From NCBI GenBank assembly GCA_022264855.1, contig JABYQU010000005.1, forward strand, positions 496,001-560,000: DNA of 64,000 nucleotides, read 5' to 3'. A model generated the notes under the pieces. That model was not told the DNA's origin, ran no database searches, and worked only from the letters and a program-made list of their open reading frames with translations. The DNA comes from Lenzites betulinus. Its lineage: Eukaryota > Basidiomycota > Agaricomycetes > Polyporales > Polyporaceae. Numbering within the stretch: position 1 is the stretch's first letter; each line of letters opens with the position of its first letter. Positions 58,010 to 64,000 of this stretch are shown here, piece by piece. The position numbers and the translations under genes were made by a program.

Positions 58010-61000
58010 ATGCCTGCAAATGCAGTAGACGAAGAGCAGTCTCAAGCACTACTGGCGCCGACCCCGGAAAACCTTGCCTCCATCAGGGTGTTTCCTCTCA
58101 TTCCAAGTTTGAAGAAAGATGTGGTTGTGAGTCTTCCGTTACCCTCTTTGTATTTACTATATAACGTTACTCAACCTGGCCGCGACGTTTAGAGGGACAT
58201 AGGTACGCTGCCAAAGCATATGGAATCTATTTTGGAAGTATTCACCTAGTCAAACAGACACCGCCCTCACTTGGGAGTACGTCCAAAACCCCGCACTATG
58301 ATCATGCGCCAATACTAAGTAGAAGTAACTCAGCCAGCTGACCGCGTCCGACATTAACTTTGCCATCATTCGCCCACTAGTCTTCAAGTATGCGCGTCTC
58401 GAAAACTTGGCTGTCGTCTATGCCTGCTTTGTTGTGCGGTCGCACTTTCTATCCGAGGCGGAAGATAATCTGGCATACTCTGGTGTTCTTTTGACTCGTG
58501 CTAGCGTGTGTGAAATCCTTGCCATGAAACTATTGGGCACCTTTGCTTCTACCCAGCTGCGGGTCGCGACAGCACTGACGGCAAGCTGGAACCCTCTGGC
58601 TGGCGCTCCGGATGAGATTGTGTCCGACGTCAAAAATATGGTCGGCGATGATGGGATGTACGATCCACAGTGTGCCCTTGAAGTTTGTTGTCTTATTTGT
58701 TGACTATGCGTCATTCTCATGCATCTGCGACAGATGGCTATTGCTACAGAATCGAAGGCATTTCTAGCATCTCCCATTGTGCAAAGCGTGGTCAACGATA
58801 TCTATGCTGGTCGTATGGTCTTCTCCATGACTTCAAATCGTTCTGTTCTGGCCGACAACTACAAGCCAAAGAGCATTGAGATATACGACGTCCGCAACGC
58901 GCCTTTCCTGGATCACTACAGGTTGCGCGTACCGAAATACGGCGCTATTTTGGAGTTCTTGAATTTCGCGTTGCTATTGACCACCTTCCTGCTATGTCTG
59001 TCTAGTCAGTGGCGTTCATCTTAGCGAGTGCGACGCAACGCTGAGTGTTTCGTACAGAAAAAGATATGGACGCCATGAATGTTTTCGAGCTGGTGTTTAT
59101 CATCTTCGCTTCAGCATTTGCCCTGGAAGAATACACGGCATCGAAAGAGCACGGTTGGACGAGTAAGCCATCCCCCGCGGTCCGTATAACTGTATGAGCC
59201 ACCGTCTCAACAAATTTGGAACGTTCACAGTCTACATAGCAAATGTGAGTGCTTTTTAATGCCTATAGGAACTACGTATTCATGTGCCGAAGCTTTGGAA
59301 CGTGTTCGACTCCTCCTTCATCGTCATCTTTCTTGTCTACCTCGGGTACCGGATCAAAGGCTTAGCTCATAACGATCGTAAGTCAAGATACAGAAGCGAG
59401 CGTTGATCGATGTCTAATAAATATCAGCGGTCTCGTCCGATTTCGCTTTTGACGTTCTGGCATGTGGGGCGTGTATACTTTTCCCTCGGTATGCACAGTA
59501 CTCGAGTTTCTCCTGTATGACGCTGATTCAATGCAGGCTTGCCTTTTTTGCGGTCTCGAACAACGTCATCGTCCTGTATGTTTGTTACTTCTCTCCGTAA
59601 TGAAGCCGTCTACTGACCCACGCATAGAGCCCTGCGTGCTATGATGGCGGACTTTCTATTCTTCATCACAATTGCGGCGATCTGCTTCTCAGGGTTGCTC
59701 TTCACTCTCCATAACCTGGGTGCGTTTCCTCTACTCTTCTACCCCGCTCATACTGAACGCTGTTCCAGCGGAGGACTCTGGAAAATGGTCTGTGAAGAGC
59801 ATCGCGTGGCTCATGGTGCAGATTTGGTTTGGCAACACGTACTTGAGCTTCGCTCAGGCGGAAAGCTTTCACCCGCTTTTCGGACCCGTTCTGATGACAA
59901 TGTTTGCGGCGTTATCGAATACGCTGCTCCTTACCAGTAAGCTCGTCATCATGTCTTGGGGACAGCGTCTGACATCGCAGAATGATAGTCTTGATCTCAA
60001 TTCTGTCCAACACTTTCGCCAGGATTGATGCGGTGAGTCGTACTAGTAATAAGTTGTCTCGTCCCACTTATTTAAACGTGGGCTTTTTAGAACGCGAAGC
60101 AAGAGGTAGCGCATCCTGTTCGTTGATTGGCTACGGGTATTAATGTCAATCTCGCTCTTAGTACCTGTTTCAATACGCGATCACCACTATCGAAGGGTAA
60201 GTGCGGATTCGCTATGAGATTATTCAGAATGACACTAATGGAACTTCACCAGCGTGAGAGACACTCTCTTCAGTTATCAGCCACCCTTCAACCTGTTTGC
60301 CTTCATGGTATTGTGGCCGCTCAGCTTCGTTCTATCACCACGAGCTCTGCACTCCGCCAATGTCTTCCTCATCAAGCTGACAGTCAGTTGCTCCATCTTT
60401 CTTCTAACGTCATGCCCTAATTAGTAACCCCCTCAGTCGTTGCCACAACTGATAGTAATCGCGGTCTATGAACGCTTCCTTGCACAAGGGCAAAAATGGC
60501 GTGAGGCGAGCGCCGAACGGGCGCACAACCTCTACGCGAGCCTCTCCCGCAAAGTGAAGCACATGCCCATCCTCGACTTCCTCGGCTCGAGCTCCATGGA
60601 CGTCCACGAGGCCATCTTCGACGTCGAGCTACACGACGAGGTCGACCTCTTCGGCGACTCCGACGTCGAAGACCCCGCCGCCTTCTTCGAGCCGACATCC
60701 GCCCCGCCCGTGATCCGCACCTCCCGCTCGCACGAGTACATCCCCGAAGCGAGCACGAGCACGAGCGCGCGCGCCCCGCCCCTCTTCCGCGCGTCGGGCG
60801 CCCGCACGCCCACTGCGGCGGACTCTCAGATCCGGCGCACGACGAGCCTATCGCTGTCCCCACGTAAGCGCCAGAACCAGAGCGTCAGTCGCACCCGCAC
60901 CCGCAGCGCGATCTCGCCCGTCTCGCCGACGTCGTCCCCGCGCCTGTCCCCGCGGCCGCGCAACGCGCCGCTCCCAACGATCATCCCGTCGAGCACGAGC

Positions 61001-61338
61001 GAGGTGCAGACGCTCGGGCCGCGCAGCCCGCTGGGGAAGCTGTTTGGGCCGAGGAGGGAGGGGGTGCACCCGACGGCGTCGATGGAGGCGGGGATGCGGC
61101 GCGTGGAGGCATTGGTGGATGAGGTGCGCCTGCTGCCGGTGAACAAGCTCAAGGACGAGATGAAGGAGCTTCAGGTGCGTCGTTCGTGCGGGACTGGTCG
61201 TACGGTGCTGCTCGGGCTGACGACGATTCGTGTGCATAGGACCGACAAGCGAGGATCGAGAATTTGCTGATGATGCTCACGCGTGGTATGCGGAACGATA
61301 CTGGTCCCCATTCAACGATACGTCATGACTCCTTATAA
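58010..61338 (+). CDS. Vacuolar TRP-type cation channel (YVC1-like)
   Basis: Yvc1/TRPY1 releases calcium from the vacuole on stretch or hyperosmotic shock. It starts MPANAVDEEQSQALLAPTPE. The cytosolic N-terminal part (SDINFAIIRPLVFKYARLEN, VYACFVVRSHFL) leads to the membrane region: GAILEFLNFALLLTTFLLCL, NVFELVFIIFASAFALEEYT, VFDSSFIVIFLVYLGYRIKG, FLFFITIAAICFSGLLFTLH and the pore region (SIAWLMVQIWFGNTYLSF) before TMFAALSNTLLL. Then FNLFAFMVLWPLSFVLSPRA. The long cytosolic tail has an acidic segment (FDVELHDEVDLFGDSDVEDP), Ser/Pro/Arg-rich stretches and a coiled-coil-like end (NKLKDEMKELQ-DRQARIENLL), finishing STIRHDSL with TAA at 61336-61338. More than ten introns. Confidence 0.88.
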
Positions 61339-61894
61339 CGTATGGGCATAATACACTCTGGTATTACATATTGGGGTACGTCGACGCGATAAGCTGGAAA
61401 CACCTGCGTTGAATCAGCACCTGCACTGCTCCATCCTCCAACTTGTTCGTTCGAATAATAAAGACGTACCGCGAAGAGGGGAGGCACACGGATTGCGAGT
61501 ACTTGTGGGTCTTGACCAAGTCCAATGAAGCTGTCATCTTGTCGGCATCGCTGCTTTGGTATTGAAAGTAGAGTAAGGCCGGCACGTACATGGTGGAGAT
61601 ACCCGCCAAGTGAGCGAGGAGTACTGAGTACTTAACCTTAATCTATTCTATACGGATAAGAATGCTTCCGAACTGAATTCCTCCCGCATAAGTCGTGCCC
61701 ACTGGTGAGCTCAACATCGGTTGCAGTCGACCTGGACTAGTACTTACTCCGGCGGCCTGCGCGAGCTGATTCGTTGTGGTGGCGGTGTCGGACTACTCTG
61801 AATCGGGAGCGCGCGCTTCAGGCCGTTCAACCTCTACTAGCTGCCAGCAACTTTGAGCTTTATAAAGACTACTCGACGTCCTATTGATAGTGGC
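61339..61894. other. Intergenic region upstream of the kinase-like gene
   Basis: 556 bases. TATAAAG at 61861-61867 is a plus-strand TATA box for the next gene. The minus-strand frame 61364-61609 has no family features. Confidence 0.5.
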
Positions 61895-61957
61895 ATGTCT
61901 TGTGCAGTCTGCTCTTCACATGCATCATTGCACAGAGAGTGGGACACGTCTGTGGCC

Positions 61958-63629
61958 ATGAACACGACCACGTGTCTGAAGGCCGTTGTTCAAAACCCCG
62001 CACAGGACGGCGGTACGATCACCAGCGAATCATTGCCAAGGGTGCGTTTTCATCCAGTCCAGCATACTCAATCAGGCTTATTGCTTTTCTGCATCAGTTG
62101 CCTACCGATACGGCTGAAGAATTGTTCTCGAGGTTCTCCACGCTTGAAGGCCCTGCTTCTCTATTCACCATGTCGATTCTGTGGGAGGGCTACCGCGCTT
62201 CTTTTGAGGAATTGGGCATCTTTCTCTGTTCCAGCGCTGGCAACGACTGGATTGTTCCAAAACATACGACTGCGACTGCGACTGTATCAAAACCATTTGC
62301 GATTTGTTGCCCCTGCCAGCCACCGAATAAGGACGGGACGCCGGACGAGTCTGAGAAACCGAGCTTGCAGGTTGAACCCTACCTTTCGGTCAGTGCGCCT
62401 TTGTTTGGGGACATGTGGACATCCGGGTACTAAATCTCTTGGGTAGTACAAGCTGGCTTACGCGCAAGATGCGAAGCAACGAGACCTTGTCGTGAAGCCG
62501 ACTGACACGGGATCGATGGAATACCAAACATACGTCCGCTTAGCTGGATGCGATGCGTTATATGACAGTCGCACGTTTGCAGGCGTCCTCCCACCGACAG
62601 CAATCATAGACTCTCCATATGGGTTCTCATTTGTTGCCATGCCAAGGTACGCTTATTGCCCTCTATCCTCTGATCACGCATCAGCAGCAATACTTACGAT
62701 AAGTAGGTGGTCGCACTGGTTTGCACCCTCCCATCTCGACTCGATCGACCAAGTAATGGAGTTCATACATGGTACCTTGACGGTGAGCATAAGTACACAT
62801 ACTGTTGTTGGGGTCCTGCACTCACTGACTTCGGCATATAATAGGGGCTAGCGCACCTCCACCGCCATAGAATTGTCCACAGAGTGCGTGACCGCCGTTA
62901 CACTTGCCGCACTATCTAACTATCTAGCAGGATATATCGGAAACCAATATCTTGGTCGATTGGTACTGCAGATACCCTACCTCAGACCAATGTGATCAGC
63001 GTGCGCGCGAGCATCGTCGATCTGCAAATGTTGCCTACGCTCTATTCGACTTCGACCTATCCTTGATTCTCCCGCTAGACACGTCCCTCACTGCGTGCCG
63101 CAGACCTCCCTTGGAATCATTGAGCGGGAGTTATTTGTACAGGCCGTTTGACCTATCACTGGGTGAACGGCATTATAACCCCTTCGCGTTCGATGTCGCA
63201 TGCCTTGGTAATCTCTACTTATGTTGGCTGAATGTAAGTTGTCCACAGACATAAAACTCAAATGCGCTAACTGGCTCTGTACAGGACGCCATATCCGCCG
63301 TGCCCCTGCTTGCGCCCTTGTTCGGAAAGATGACAGCTCATATCGTGAATGATCGTTGGACCGCGGAAGAAGCATTGCTGTTCTTCAACGAGATCCAGGC
63401 AGGCCTTACACCGGAGGTCCTCGACTCCAGCATTCTGCTGAACGGGGACCTTGCTTGTTTAGACAACCCCGAGCTCTACTGGCGCCGACTTAGCCTCGAT
63501 CTCCAAATCAAATGGAAGACCTATCGGCCACCACCTATTACCTGGTGGAGAAAATTGTTACGCAAGGTGAACGCTACTGATACCGGATACTGGATTGTTT
63601 CGCATGTACGCCGCTTGCTAGAAATATAG
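61958..63629 (+). CDS. Basidiomycete protein kinase-like protein (HRDISETN type)
   Basis: A kinase-fold protein of the kind expanded in agaricomycetes (FunK1-like); substrates unknown. Visible: RLIAFLHQLPTDTAEELF and FTMSILWEGYRASFEELGIF upstream, then RDLVVKPTDTGSMEYQTYVR (candidate N-lobe Lys and alpha-C Glu), YGFSFVAMPR-WSHWFAPSHL, EFIHGTLT-GLAHLHRHRIVH and R-DISETNILVDWY (catalytic loop with the Arg/Asp junction split by an intron). LFDFDLSLILPLDTSL occupies the DFG position (DFD). SYLYRPFDLSLGERHYNPFA, FDVACLGNLYLCWLN and a C-lobe end HVRRLLEI follow. The N-terminal exon is unresolved: ATGs at 61895 and 61958 lie in a frame that does not join cleanly to the RLIAFLHQ frame, so the start is tentative. 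Confidence 0.72.
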
Positions 63630-64000
63630 CTAAACAGTAGCGCCTTTGTTCAGCTTTTCGCGCTGTCCAAATGGTTGACCATACTTCTGAAATTCTCCGC
63701 CCAGGATCTGAGGTCTCTGATCAATATGCTCGGCTGTAAATGCAGCTCTCTCCATCGCTCTCCCACTCTTTTAGTGTCCGATCGAAGTCATTCGCTGTCT
63801 GTTAGTAGCGCAGGTGACTTGATGACTGCTCGTAGGTATATTTGACTCCATGGAACAACATGGTATCCTGATACGGGGTGTCTTCTTTCAGTTTACAGAG
63901 TCCGGCAAGCGGCGTACGAGCACAGAATATTGCAACCCAGATCCATAACCCAGTCCTGAGGCCTGAGGAGGTACCCCGGGCGGTGCGATGAGTAAATATG
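63630..64000. other. Right-edge region, no gene recognised
   Basis: 371 bases after the kinase-like stop. No family motif is seen on either strand; it may include the edge of a further gene beyond the window. Confidence 0.4.

Overview
The window reads as nuclear DNA of a filamentous basidiomycete, most likely an agaricomycete of the polypore type (inferred from gene content, not from any search). Nearly every gene is cut by several 50-60 bp GT-AG introns, the genes lie close together on both strands, and several proteins have the basidiomycete style (HRDISETN kinase-like protein, CE12 esterase, phosphoketolase, tail-anchored orphan, F-box-like protein). I support 28 protein genes, one pseudogene fragment, several structured repeats and a few promoter elements. 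No rRNA, tRNA or CRISPR was recognised.

Layout. 1-9 kb is housekeeping: a paladin/PTP-like phytase gene running off the left edge, TIF6 (eIF6), a mitochondrial NDUFAF7/MidA methyltransferase, FRA10AC1 and CCT5. 9-17 kb is a carbon-metabolism block: acetate kinase and phosphoketolase diverge from one promoter (sugar phosphate to acetyl phosphate to acetate), followed by a rhamnogalacturonan acetylesterase and a decayed duplicate of the phosphoketolase 3' end. 17-23 kb holds NPR3 (GATOR1/SEACIT), a canonical SDR and a Gfo/Idh/MocA oxidoreductase. 24-34.3 kb is a cluster of four paralogous atypical SDR proteins, interrupted by a tail-anchored protein gene. 34.7-41 kb holds an MFS sugar transporter, a macrodomain protein and a YANK/STK32-type kinase. 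42-54.5 kb has a two-TM orphan, GTR2 (RagC/D), VTC4, PP2A catalytic subunit and eIF1A. 54.8-63.6 kb has a secreted Gly-rich repeat protein, an F-box/ankyrin-like protein, a YVC1-type TRP channel and a kinase-like protein.

How the genes fit together. XFP and ACK form a metabolic pair that probably shares regulation. NPR3 and GTR2 belong to the same TORC1 nutrient-sensing pathway, and GTR2, VTC4 and YVC1 all act at the vacuole in yeast; whether this neighbourhood means anything is unknown. The least explained items are the 1.56 kb GTR2 intron, which is packed with fold-back and repeated hairpin sequence, the atypical SDR cluster in which HRxVD stands where the catalytic YxxxK is expected, and the secreted repeat protein with a duplicated beta-like module.
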